Shown here one piece after another: positions 1 through 7,624 of a DNA stretch of 64,000 nt (the first letter of the stretch is position 1; each line of letters starts with the position of its first letter). The notes beneath the pieces were generated by a model that made no database searches, was not told the origin of the DNA, and saw only the letters and a program-made list of their open reading frames with translations. The stretch is taken from the NCBI RefSeq assembly GCF_004103755.1, contig NZ_CP035283.1, forward strand, positions 1,922,001-1,986,000, in the 5' to 3' direction. Made by a program: the position numbers and the translations under genes. The stretch is from Caproiciproducens sp. NJN-50. Its GTDB lineage: Bacteria; Bacillota; Clostridia; Oscillospirales; Acutalibacteraceae.

Positions 1-754
1 GAGCCACCATGGCCGCCCACATGATATTGGCGCGCGCCCCATAGTTGCCGGGATCGGCCATGACGCGCCTGCCTTCTTTGATCATGGTCAGCATGACGGC
101 CTCCAGGAGACGGTCCGTCAGCTCCACGTCCTTGGAATGAGAGAAATAGCGCTCCATGCAATGAGACATGATGTCTGTAATTCCGCTGGCCGTCTGGTAG
201 GGAGGAAGCGAAGTAGTCAATTCAGGATTCATAATGGAGAACCTGGGACGGAGGACATCGCCGTCGGCGCATCTCTTATACATACCATCCTCATTGGTGA
301 CGACGGAGTCAGTGGATCCTTCGCTGCCGGAGGCTGCCAGGGTCACAATCGCAGCGATGGGAAGGGCTTCCGTCACAGGCTTGCCGCAGTAGAAGTCCCA
401 GAAATCCCCGTCATAGGGAACGCCCAGGGCAATGGCCTTTGCGGAGTCGATAACACTGCCGCCGCCGATCGGCAGCAGAAAATCGACTTTTTCCTTGCGC
501 GCCAGTTCGATTCCCTTATAAATCAAACCGCTTCTGGGGTTGGGCTTCACGCCGCCCAGCTCGATATAAGAGACGTTCTCCGCATCCAGGGAAGCCTTCA
601 CCCGGTCAAGCAGGCCGGACCTCACAATAGAGCCGCCGCCGTAATGGATCAGGACCTTGTGGCCGCCGTAGCGCTTGACATACTGTCCGGTCTGTTCTTC
701 GGTGCCTTTACCGAAAACAAAGTATGTAGGGCTGTAAAACGTAAAATTTTCCAT
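1..754 (-). CDS. Iron-containing alcohol dehydrogenase, butanol dehydrogenase-like (3' end outside window)
   Basis: The frame opens with ATG at 754 behind a CCTCC-complement ribosome site and is open to the window edge, giving about 251 N-terminal residues of a family that is usually near 385. The start MENFTFYSPTYFVFGKG, the GGGS nucleotide-binding loop near residues 97-100 and the TDIMSHCMERYF segment (Asp192 and His196, two of the usual metal ligands) identify the group III iron-containing alcohol dehydrogenases. They reduce aldehydes to alcohols with NAD(P)H in the cytoplasm. The gene lies 104 bases after the nfnB remnant on the same strand, without an obvious terminator, so it is probably the last gene of that sigma-54 operon. 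The physiological aldehyde cannot be read from the sequence. Confidence 0.9.
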   Translation of the reverse strand, partial: MENFTFYSPTYFVFGKGTEEQTGQYVKRYGGHKVLIHYGGGSIVRSGLLDRVKASLDAENVSYIELGGVKPNPRSGLIYKGIELARKEKVDFLLPIGGGSVIDSAKAIALGVPYDGDFWDFYCGKPVTEALPIAAIVTLAASGSEGSTDSVVTNEDGMYKRCADGDVLRPRFSIMNPELTTSLPPYQTASGITDIMSHCMERYFSHSKDVELTDRLLEAVMLTMIKEGRRVMADPGNYGARANIMWAAMVA

Positions 755-858
755 ACAGTAAAACCTCCTGAATTAAGTAGTTGATAATAGAATGATATAT
801 TTTTCAAAACCGACCGCCTTGCAATTAGGATAGTCGATTTACAACGCCCGTGATGTGC

Positions 859-1823
859 TTACCTACATCTCTTTTTTGCCGTGTCTCGCTTCTTCTGAAT
901 TTTGTTCCGGCAGTACTCGTCAATTGACCTGGCTGCGTGTTTTCCCGCACCCATGGCCAAGATCACGGTTGCGGCCCCGGTAGCTGCGTCGCCGCCGGCA
1001 AAGACGCCTTCGAGGCTGGTATGGCCGTCTTCATCCGCAGCTACACAGCCCTTCCGCGTTTTCTCCAATCTCTCGGTGCCCCTGGTGCTCATGGGGTTGG
1101 GAGAAGTGCCCAGCGCCATGATGACGGCATCCACTTCCATCTTGAACTCGCTGCCCCGGATGGACTCGGGGCGGCGCCGGCCGGACGCGTCGGGTTCACC
1201 CAGAGCCATCCGCATGCAGGTCACGGACTCCACGGAGCCCTTTCCATCACCCTCAATGGAGATGGGGTTCGTCAGCAGGTCGAAAAGAATGCCCTCTTCT
1301 CTGGCATGGTGGATCTCCTCTCGGCGGGCGGGCAGTTCCCGCTCTCCCCGGCGGTAGACGATATGTACCTCTCCACCCAGTCGTTTGGCGCAGCGGGCAG
1401 CGTCCATGGCTACGTTTCCGCCGCCCACCACGGCAACCCTTTTGCTGCGGAGGATCGGAGTCGCACTCCCCTCCTTGTAAGCCTTCATCAGATTGATCCG
1501 GGTCAGGTACTCATTGGCGGAATAGACGCCCACCAGGCTCTCGCCGGGGATCTTCATAAACATGGGAAGACCGGCTCCGGAGCCGATAAACACGGCTTCG
1601 TAGCCCCGCTCAAATAGCTCCGGGATCGTCAGGACCCTGCCGATGACCATATTCCCACCGGGCACCCGCCTGCACAGGCGGGTTTTCCGCAGTTCAGGCA
1701 CCGCTTGGCCTCATTGATAGCTTGTTCCAGCGTGTAACCCTGAGCCACCTCTAAAAAGTTACGATTGCGGATCCGGGGATCCTGTTCCGGCATAGGGGTC
1801 TTATTCATCTGCATATTCAGCAT
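859..1823 (-). pseudogene. NfnB/GltD-like transhydrogenase large subunit with internal deletion and frameshift
   Basis: The N-terminal part (ATG at 1823) carries the motif MPEQDPRIRNRNF and the first cysteine group CLNCGKPACAGGCPVG. After that glycine the sequence jumps, in another frame, to NMVIGRVLTIPELFERGYEA, and continues to a normal C terminus ending near base 859. Against the intact paralogue at 44229-45620, residues of about 61-212 are missing. That removes the second cysteine group and the GAGPAG dinucleotide site for FAD, while the later GGGNVAMDAAR nucleotide-binding site remains. The first frame stops within about ten codons of the junction. The family binds NADPH, FAD and iron-sulfur clusters in electron-bifurcating NfnAB or in sulfide dehydrogenase. 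This copy should be non-functional. An assembly error is the alternative. Confidence 0.85.
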
Positions 1824-2667
1824 GGAGGGCACCCCCTTCCATGCGGCAGAAATGCTTTCTCTTCCGCCGATCTTCAAAGTCTTTGTAAGTGGCGTTCCGG
1901 GCGATAACCTCGTCAAAATCCACCTGATGGCCGTCGAAATCCGGACCGTCCACGCAGGCGAATTTCGTCTCCCCTCCTACGGTCAGGCGACACCCGCCGC
2001 ACATGCCGGTGCCGTCGACCATGATGGGATTCATACTGACGGTAGTTGGGATACGGTACTTTCCGGTCAATTTACAGGCAAATTTCATCATCAGCAAGGG
2101 CCCTATGGCAAAGACATGGTCGAATTTCACTCCGCCGCCAATCAGTTCCTCCAGCTTACCCGTGACGAAACCGTGGTATCCGTAAGTGCCGTCGTCTGTG
2201 CAGAGGTGCAGGGCAGTACAGGCCTTGGACATCTCGTCCTCCAGGATGACAATGTCCTTTGTTTTGAATCCGCCAATCAGGTCCACCGTGTTTCCCGCCT
2301 CGGTCAGGGCCCGGGCAACCGGCAATGCAATGGCACAGCCTAAGCCTCCTCCCACCACGGCCACCCTTCCATAGCTTTCAATGTGGGTGGGTTGCCCCAG
2401 GGGGCCGACGAAATCATGCAGGCAGTCTCCCTCGTTCAGCTGATCCAGAACCAGAGTAGTGGCGCCCACTTTCTGGTAAATCACAATGACAAGTCCTTCC
2501 TCCACACCGGAAATAGTCAGCGGGATGCGCTCCCCGTTCTCGTCCACCCGCAGAATAATAAACTGTCCGGCTTTCGCCTTGGCGGCGATGAGCGGCGCAT
2601 GGACCGAGATCTGGCTGATCTCCGGCGTCAATACCCTTTTCTTCACAATTTGATATCGCTTTCGCAC
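1801..2667 (-). CDS. NfnA/SudB-like FAD and [2Fe-2S] subunit of NADH-dependent ferredoxin:NADP+ oxidoreductase
   Basis: I chose GTG at 2667 because GGGGAGGAG lies just upstream and the product (288 residues) then matches the intact paralogue at 45613-46461. The N-terminal half is a ferredoxin reductase-type FAD domain (AGQFIILRV, RIPLTISG) and the middle is a nucleotide-binding domain with VAVVGGGLGCAIA. The C-terminal DGTGMCGGCRLTVGG segment plus a later Cys before VDGPDFDGH is the unusual [2Fe-2S] site of this family. NfnA oxidises NADH while NfnB handles NADPH and ferredoxin. The end overlaps the nfnB-like remnant by 23 bases. Because that partner is broken, the protein may be an orphan or may pair with the second NfnB. 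A sigma-54 promoter lies at 2771-2787. Confidence 0.88.
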   Translation of the reverse strand: MRKRYQIVKKRVLTPEISQISVHAPLIAAKAKAGQFIILRVDENGERIPLTISGVEEGLVIVIYQKVGATTLVLDQLNEGDCLHDFVGPLGQPTHIESYGRVAVVGGGLGCAIALPVARALTEAGNTVDLIGGFKTKDIVILEDEMSKACTALHLCTDDGTYGYHGFVTGKLEELIGGGVKFDHVFAIGPLLMMKFACKLTGKYRIPTTVSMNPIMVDGTGMCGGCRLTVGGETKFACVDGPDFDGHQVDFDEVIARNATYKDFEDRRKRKHFCRMEGGALHAEYADE

Positions 2668-2770
2668 GGTTTCTCCTCCCCGAATCGCATTTGCGCCATG
2701 TACTAAGTGCAGCCTCCCTTTCCAATTGACGGAGAGGGATTTCCAAACTTCGCTGCTAAAGAATAAAGAG

Positions 2771-2787
2771 AGCAAAAGACATGCCAA
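2771..2787 (-). promoter_or_regulatory. Sigma-54 (-24/-12) promoter of the nfnA operon
   Basis: Read on the minus strand this is TTGGCATGTCTTTTGCT, which fits the consensus TGGCACGNNNNTTGCW with one change, C to T, in the -24 box, and exact spacing. It lies about 100 bases before the GTG start of the nfnA-like gene. Paired palindromes at 2873-2920 lie 85-135 bases further upstream, a normal distance for an enhancer-binding activator. Confidence 0.8.
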
Positions 2788-2872
2788 CTTTAAAAAGCGA
2801 ACGAATACTCCGTTAAAATATTGCATATTGCGACTTTTACCTCTGGATCAAAGAGAGAGGATTGCGGGATAA

Positions 2873-2920
2873 GCAAAAAATTTTTGCAATTATTGATCGG
2901 ATAATGCAAAAATTTTTGCA
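2873..2920. promoter_or_regulatory. Two A/T-rich palindromes, candidate upstream activator sites shared by two divergent sigma-54 promoters
   Basis: GCAAAAAATTTTTGC (2873-2887) and the perfect 16-bp palindrome TGCAAAAATTTTTGCA (2905-2920) have centres about 32 bases apart, three helical turns. They lie between the minus-strand promoter at 2771-2787 and the plus-strand promoter at 3061-3077. Near-identical sites occur upstream of the glycyl radical enzyme promoter (14536-14584). The nearby Fis-type activator (5269-6987) is the natural candidate to bind them. That assignment is inference. Confidence 0.65.
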
Positions 2921-3060
2921 TTTCTTTGCACGAACATCCGGTGAACGCGCTATGGAAAACATTGAATTTACACCATGATATGAGCTGAAAGGCTATCAAA
3001 AACCAGAATGTATTTAAAAATCTTCCCTGTCTTTTCTGTGATTTTGTATTTACGAAACAG

Positions 3061-3077
3061 TTGGCATGATTATTGCT
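3061..3077 (+). promoter_or_regulatory. Sigma-54 (-24/-12) promoter of the membrane protein/permease operon
   Basis: TTGGCATGATTATTGCT matches the -24 (TGGCAT) and -12 (TTGC) boxes with the required spacing. It lies 80 bases before the ATG at 3158 and about 140 bases after the shared palindromes. The next genes on this strand are the 170-residue membrane protein, the 35-residue peptide and the APC permease. Confidence 0.82.
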
Positions 3078-3157
3078 GGAATTTAGTCATGTCCTTCCGT
3101 CTCATTCTGGAGCGAGAGGCAGACGGTATCCACTGTAAGAGCAGAGGTGAAATTACT

Positions 3158-3670
3158 ATGAAGAGAACATTCCTGCACGATTGCGTTGCTGTCCTTTTTT
3201 CAACCTTGATTCTTTGGCTGGTTTTAACATTCGTGATGGTGAAAGCTTGTTTTCTGCTGTCCGGAAATGCTGGAAAGATTGCAGTTCTTGCTGTAGGCCT
3301 GGCTGTATGCGCTTTTGCAACGGGGGCTTCCATCGCAGTTGTTTGTCATCTGAAGAAAAACCGGAGCGATTTATATAAGGAAGAGCCGCCCTGTAATGAC
3401 GATGAAGAATTTCATGATGTGGATGCGCCGGCGAAAGAGCATAACACCATGTTCGAAATATTTGATTCGCTCTTTCTGATGCTTTTATGTTTTTTAACGC
3501 TTTTTCTGGCGATGCGGCTCGGGGTTAATACTGAGGGCATACTTAATTATTCTGTAAACAGGCGTACCCTTATCATAACTTGTTTGGGACTTATTTCCGT
3601 GCTGACTCTCATTATAACCAAATCAGATAAGAGTCTGAAAAAAATCATAAAAGAAGTTTATAAAAAATAG
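3158..3670 (+). CDS. Membrane protein of unknown function, four predicted transmembrane segments
   Basis: ATG at 3158 is preceded by AGAGGTGA and gives 170 residues; the frame is open further upstream, but the sigma-54 promoter overlaps that part. Hydrophobic stretches lie at about residues 9-30, 40-63, 103-122 and 135-155. Between the two pairs is a strongly acidic loop containing NDDEEFHDVD, and the C terminus is basic (KSDKSLKKIIKEVYKK). I do not recognise a family. It is first in a sigma-54 operon followed by a 35-residue membrane peptide and an amino acid/amine permease. A role alongside that transporter, such as an auxiliary or sensing subunit, is a guess from position only. Confidence 0.7.
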   Translation: MKRTFLHDCVAVLFSTLILWLVLTFVMVKACFLLSGNAGKIAVLAVGLAVCAFATGASIAVVCHLKKNRSDLYKEEPPCNDDEEFHDVDAPAKEHNTMFEIFDSLFLMLLCFLTLFLAMRLGVNTEGILNYSVNRRTLIITCLGLISVLTLIITKSDKSLKKIIKEVYKK

Positions 3671-3705
3671 CCGTCTTAACATATTTGAGAGAGAAGGTAT
3701 AAAAA

Positions 3706-3813
3706 TTGAGCGTCTGGTGCCTGCTGAATTACGCCGCGTGGGGTTTATCCGCACTTATACTGGTATTATTGCTAAAAGACTTGATCAATGTAGAAAAGGG
3801 TAAGAAAGACTGA
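3706..3813 (+). CDS. Small single-pass membrane peptide (35 residues) before the permease
   Basis: TTG at 3706 follows a good ribosome site (AGAAGGT, 7 bases upstream). The frame runs 35 codons to TGA at 3811. The product has one hydrophobic segment, YAAWGLSALILVLLLKDLI, then a charged tail NVEKGKKD. Size, topology and position between two membrane-protein genes resemble the small accessory peptides found next to some Na+ or amino acid transporters, such as MetS-type peptides. I cannot show homology. The start codon and spacing make translation plausible, and the gap to the permease is 32 bases. Confidence 0.5.
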   Translation: MSVWCLLNYAAWGLSALILVLLLKDLINVEKGKKD

Positions 3814-3845
3814 TTTTAGCTTCATGGGAAAGCGGGGATTCAATC

Positions 3846-5213
3846 GTGAGCAGCAAGGACCCAAGTTTGTCTAAAAGTCTTGGTCCGTCGCATATTTGGG
3901 CTTTGGGTGTGGGAATTGTCCTTGTCGGCCAGTTTATGGGGTGGAATTTCACCATAGCCAAAGGCGGTTCGTTAGGCTCGATCATTGCATGCTGGATCAC
4001 CGGCATACTGTATCTATCTCTCGTGATGATCAATACGGAAATGGGGTCGGTGGTTCCCGAAGCAGGCGGGCAATACTCAATGGCCAAATATTTCCTCGGC
4101 CCGCTGGCTGCCTTTAACGTGGGGCTGATGCTCGTTTTGCAGTATATCATGCTGGAGGCCGCCGATGCGCTTGTCGTCGGACAGCTTTTAAAGACTTTGA
4201 GCCCGGATATAAATCCTGCTCCGTTCGTCATTTTAAGCCTTTTGCTGTTTACATATCTGAACTATCACGGGATGCAGGCTACGCTCAACTTAAATATTGT
4301 TATTACCGGAATCGCCTTTATAACGATTCTCATGCTTCTGTTCAGCACAAAATTCTATTTGCCGGCAGGAGGACTGCTCCATCTTTCCAAGCTGACCAAC
4401 GGGCTGCCGTTCGGATGGATCGGGATTCTGGGTGCCCTGCAATTTGGCTGCTGGTTTTATCTTGGGATTGAGGGCACCGCCCTCGCGGCCGGCGAATGCC
4501 GCTCGACAGGGCGTTCTTTGCCAGTGGGCGCCGTCATAGGCATGATCACGTTAATTATAAGCGGGACAATCACCTGGTTTATCTGCTCCGGACTGGTAAG
4601 CGCCGATCAGTTGGGCAAATCGACCTATCCGCTATACGATGCCGCACTCGCCACGGGAAAGCCTCTTATCATAGACGTTTTATTCGCGGGCACGATGTTG
4701 TCATGCCTGGCCAGCGCGAACGGCTGTATCGCGGACGCGGGCAGAGCATGGTATTCCATGGCGAAAGATACGCTCATTCCTCAAATATTTGCAAAACTGC
4801 ATCCCAAGTACCGGACCCCTTACCGGGCGATCCTGTTTTTACTTCCTATCTCGATTGCGTTCGGCTTTACGGGCCTGCTCGACCATATTATTACGTTTTC
4901 GATCATGTCCGCGCTTATTACATACATTCTTACAGCTGTAATGATGATTAAATTCAGGAAAATGTATCCTCTGGGAACAATAAAAAGAGGCTATACCGCT
5001 CCATGGCATCCCATACCTGCAATCCTTGTGGCACTGATTGCAGGAGCAACGCTGTTTGGAATGTATTTCGGTTATTGGATCGACCTGATAGCGGGCGCGG
5101 TGTTTTATCTGCTGGCATCATTGTGGTTTGTTGCACACCGGTCAAAATCTCTGGATATCCGTTTATTCTTTTTGGAAGGCACCAAAAAATGGCCCCGTCC
5201 GAAAGGGTACTGA
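3846..5213 (+). CDS. APC-superfamily amino acid/amine permease, ethanolamine permease-like
   Basis: The GTG at 3846 is the only reasonable start after the in-frame stop at 3801. The 455-residue product has about twelve hydrophobic segments. It begins LGPSHIWALGVGIVLVGQFMGWNF and has a GGSLGSII and VPEAGGQY pattern in the first helices, typical of APC transporters of the ethanolamine (EAT) type, which exchange or symport small amines or amino acids. It is the last gene of a sigma-54 operon and converges on the gene for the likely activator. A substrate taken up for the glycyl radical enzyme pathway is plausible but unproven. Confidence 0.85.
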   Translation: MSSKDPSLSKSLGPSHIWALGVGIVLVGQFMGWNFTIAKGGSLGSIIACWITGILYLSLVMINTEMGSVVPEAGGQYSMAKYFLGPLAAFNVGLMLVLQYIMLEAADALVVGQLLKTLSPDINPAPFVILSLLLFTYLNYHGMQATLNLNIVITGIAFITILMLLFSTKFYLPAGGLLHLSKLTNGLPFGWIGILGALQFGCWFYLGIEGTALAAGECRSTGRSLPVGAVIGMITLIISGTITWFICSGLVSADQLGKSTYPLYDAALATGKPLIIDVLFAGTMLSCLASANGCIADAGRAWYSMAKDTLIPQIFAKLHPKYRTPYRAILFLLPISIAFGFTGLLDHIITFSIMSALITYILTAVMMIKFRKMYPLGTIKRGYTAPWHPIPAILVALIAGATLFGMYFGYWIDLIAGAVFYLLASLWFVAHRSKSLDIRLFFLEGTKKWPRPKGY

Positions 5214-5268
5214 TCGAACGGGTTTTCTGAAGGCTCCTCCGAAATCACAGAAGGATCAGCATATACTG

Positions 5269-6987
5269 CTACTTCATTTCATTGATATCGATATTGTTCC
5301 GTTTGATCCGGTATTGCAGATCCTGTCTGCTGATTCCCAATGCGCGGGCTGTTTTGGAGATATTTCTGTTATTCTCTTTCAGCTTTTTAACCAGCATGTC
5401 TCGTTCCATATCGTGGATTGTTTGATACGATGACGGATTTATCGCTCTTTCTTCGTTAGATTCAGAAAATCCCAATTCCGGTATTCCATTTAAAATATGG
5501 TCCGGGATAACGTCTCTGGTGATTTCCAGTGCGTCATCCGGCAAAATGTTCATGGCATACTCGATCGCATGCTGAAGCTCACGCACATTCCCCGGCCAGC
5601 TATATGCGCGGAATACCTCCATTACGTCCGAATTGATCCCCTTGATGTTTTTTAACAAAATCTTATTAAATTCAAGGATGAAGTGCTTGGCAAACAATGG
5701 AATATCTTCCGCCCGCTCTCTTAGCGGCGGGACCGTAAGATTGATTACGCCCAACCGGTAAAGCAGATCCGGCCGCAATTTCTTCTCTTTTACAGCCTGC
5801 CAGGGTGGAATATTGATATTTGAAATGATTCTGACGTCCACATGGATTGCAGATACCCCGCCAACCCGCCAAATTAGGCCGTCCTGTATTACCCGCAGCA
5901 GTTTGGGCTGAAGCGGAAGAGGCATCGAGTTGATCTCGTCCAAAAGCAGGGTCCCGCCGTTGGCCTGTTCAAGCAGCCCGGCCCTGCGTTCAGCTCCCGT
6001 ATAGGCGCCTTTTTCAGTGCCGAACAGAAGCGATTCCAACAGGTTTTCCGGAATGGCTGCGCAGTTAATTGCCAAAAACGGGTCATTGGCACGCCGGCTC
6101 GCGTTATGAATACTCTGAGCAAACAGTTCTTTTCCGGTTCCGGTTTCTCCGTAAATCATGACACTGGAGTCAGACTTGGCACTCATTTTGCTTTTTTTGA
6201 CGACATCAAACATCACCGCGCTGCTGTAAATGATATCTTTGAACTGATACTTGGCTGATAAAAAACTTTTTTTATTATTTCCTCCGGCAGCATTTTGTCC
6301 CAGTAGCTTCCCTTGTAATTCAATTACCTGTCTGTGCAGTTCATCGACCTGAGTCCAGTCTTTCATCACGCTGAAGCCGCCCAGGACCTTGCCGCTCATA
6401 ATAATAGGGTATGAATCGTCGACAACGTCCACTTCTTTTCCGTGCCAGGTGACGTAACGCTGCCGAATGTTCAAGCGGGGCCGGCGTTCTTCCATCACGC
6501 GCGGAATTTCCAGATCATTTTCGTTGAGTACTTTATAAAGGTCGTGCAGGTGCCTTCCGGATACCTCCTGCTGCAAAAGAGATTCCATCTGGACGGCGGC
6601 ATCGTTGAGCAAAAAAACCCGTCCCTGCTCATCGCACAGGATCACAGAATCGCTCACCTGATTGATAATGCACATCAGCATGTCATGGCAGGCGTCGTTT
6701 CTTGCGTTTCGAAAAACAATCATACGTGTATTTGGTGCCAGATCGGTTACTTCGGGTGTTGGACACTGCAGCAGATATTCTCCAAAATCAATATTCCAAT
6801 ATTCCTTTGATGGCTCTTTTCCACAAAAAACAGGAACGATTTCCCGTAATGAAGCCCCCAATTCTCCTTTTCCCCGCATAAGCTGAAACCCGGCGTCATT
6901 GATTGCAAGAATCCGATCTTCACCGTCGATCAGCATTGCGCCAAGCCCGCATTGAGAGAGCGTTTCCATCACATTTTCACTCGTCAT
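5269..6987 (-). CDS. Sigma-54-dependent transcriptional activator with N-terminal PAS domains
   Basis: The 572-residue protein has a PAS-like N terminus (GLGAMLIDGEDRILAINDAGF), a second PAS segment (residues about 110-225, SDSVILCDEQGRVFLLNDAA), and an AAA+ domain with Walker A GETGTGKE near 283. The sigma-54 contact loop is present as GAYTGA, a known functional variant of GAFTGA. Walker B is GGTLLLDEI, and the C-terminal Fis-type helix-turn-helix is NISKTARALGISRQDLQYRI. Such proteins bind upstream sites and drive open complex formation by RNA polymerase-sigma-54. PAS domains often bind the inducing metabolite. Three sigma-54 promoters within 10 kb make it the probable regulator of the nfn-adh, permease and glycyl radical enzyme operons. 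Confidence 0.92.
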   Translation of the reverse strand: MTSENVMETLSQCGLGAMLIDGEDRILAINDAGFQLMRGKGELGASLREIVPVFCGKEPSKEYWNIDFGEYLLQCPTPEVTDLAPNTRMIVFRNARNDACHDMLMCIINQVSDSVILCDEQGRVFLLNDAAVQMESLLQQEVSGRHLHDLYKVLNENDLEIPRVMEERRPRLNIRQRYVTWHGKEVDVVDDSYPIIMSGKVLGGFSVMKDWTQVDELHRQVIELQGKLLGQNAAGGNNKKSFLSAKYQFKDIIYSSAVMFDVVKKSKMSAKSDSSVMIYGETGTGKELFAQSIHNASRRANDPFLAINCAAIPENLLESLLFGTEKGAYTGAERRAGLLEQANGGTLLLDEINSMPLPLQPKLLRVIQDGLIWRVGGVSAIHVDVRIISNINIPPWQAVKEKKLRPDLLYRLGVINLTVPPLRERAEDIPLFAKHFILEFNKILLKNIKGINSDVMEVFRAYSWPGNVRELQHAIEYAMNILPDDALEITRDVIPDHILNGIPELGFSESNEERAINPSSYQTIHDMERDMLVKKLKENNRNISKTARALGISRQDLQYRIKRNNIDINEMK

Positions 6988-7366
6988 GTAGTACCCCTCC
7001 CCGCCATAGATTTGAATTTATGATATAATATGTCTTAATTTGTACAAATAAATATGATATCCTCGGATCTGGGACAAAGTCCTAAAGATACACATGATTC
7101 TATTGTACCATTCGGTTATCGCTTTTCAAGAGATTCCTCTGCAGCCTTTTATAGAATCATAACCGGATTGGTGACCATATTTAAAAAAATCATACATTGG
7201 CTGCGGCCTTCCCGTGCAGCTGCACACCATCGTTTATGTAGAGATGGACGTCTCGGAAGACTATCCCTGACTGGTTTCTATTCAATCCTAAGGCGTACTT
7301 TCCACAGGAGCAGACTGCACTCTTTAATTTTTGCCTCCTGAAGATTCGTTACGGGATGATATCACA
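6988..7366. other. Intergenic stretch without a supported gene
   Basis: About 380 bases upstream of the activator gene. The first 70 bases are A/T-rich and probably hold its promoter, with TATTAT-like hexamers on the minus strand near 7020-7030, but I could not pair them with a good -35 box. Between about 7200 and 7280 the plus strand has a short open run ending in a stop that could be a gene remnant. I recognise nothing in it. Confidence 0.4.
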
Positions 7367-7397
7367 GAGGGCTGTGCTTTTCATAAGCACAGCCCTC
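7367..7397 (-). terminator. Stem-loop at the end of the glycyl radical enzyme operon
   Basis: GAGGGCTGTGCTT and AAGCACAGCCCTC form a perfect 13-bp stem around a 5-base loop. No T-run follows on either strand, so intrinsic termination is not certain. It lies about 230 bases past the symporter stop codon. Confidence 0.5.
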
Positions 7398-7400
7398 CGT

Positions 7401-7624
7401 TCATGTATCTGCCACTTGCCGACCGCGCACTCCGATATCGAAGACATAGTGATTGCCGCTCAGATGTAGCTTCCTCTCGCACCAAGAGGTCTCCGCAAAG
7501 GCGTTCCAGAACACAACACCGGTGACGTTACCCGCACAAAAGGAATACCGAACCACTGTATGTAACTGAACTTGGCATCGGAACGCCCAACTTGCCAAAG
7601 AACGGTGCAATTTAGGGAATTGTT
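7401..7624 (-). pseudogene. Probable decayed gene fragment, end resembles the C terminus of the TIM-barrel protein
   Basis: On the minus strand a frame of roughly 70 codons without a credible start (7401-7610) includes NHYVFDIGVRGR. The intact TIM-barrel gene at 9222-10154 ends MHNVLDIGVRGR followed by TAA, and here the TAA position reads CAA. About 27 of 39 bases agree in this stretch by eye. The part upstream (GVVFWNAFAETSW) does not match that gene and is unassigned. I read it as residue of a duplicated and degraded segment, with low certainty. Confidence 0.3.
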
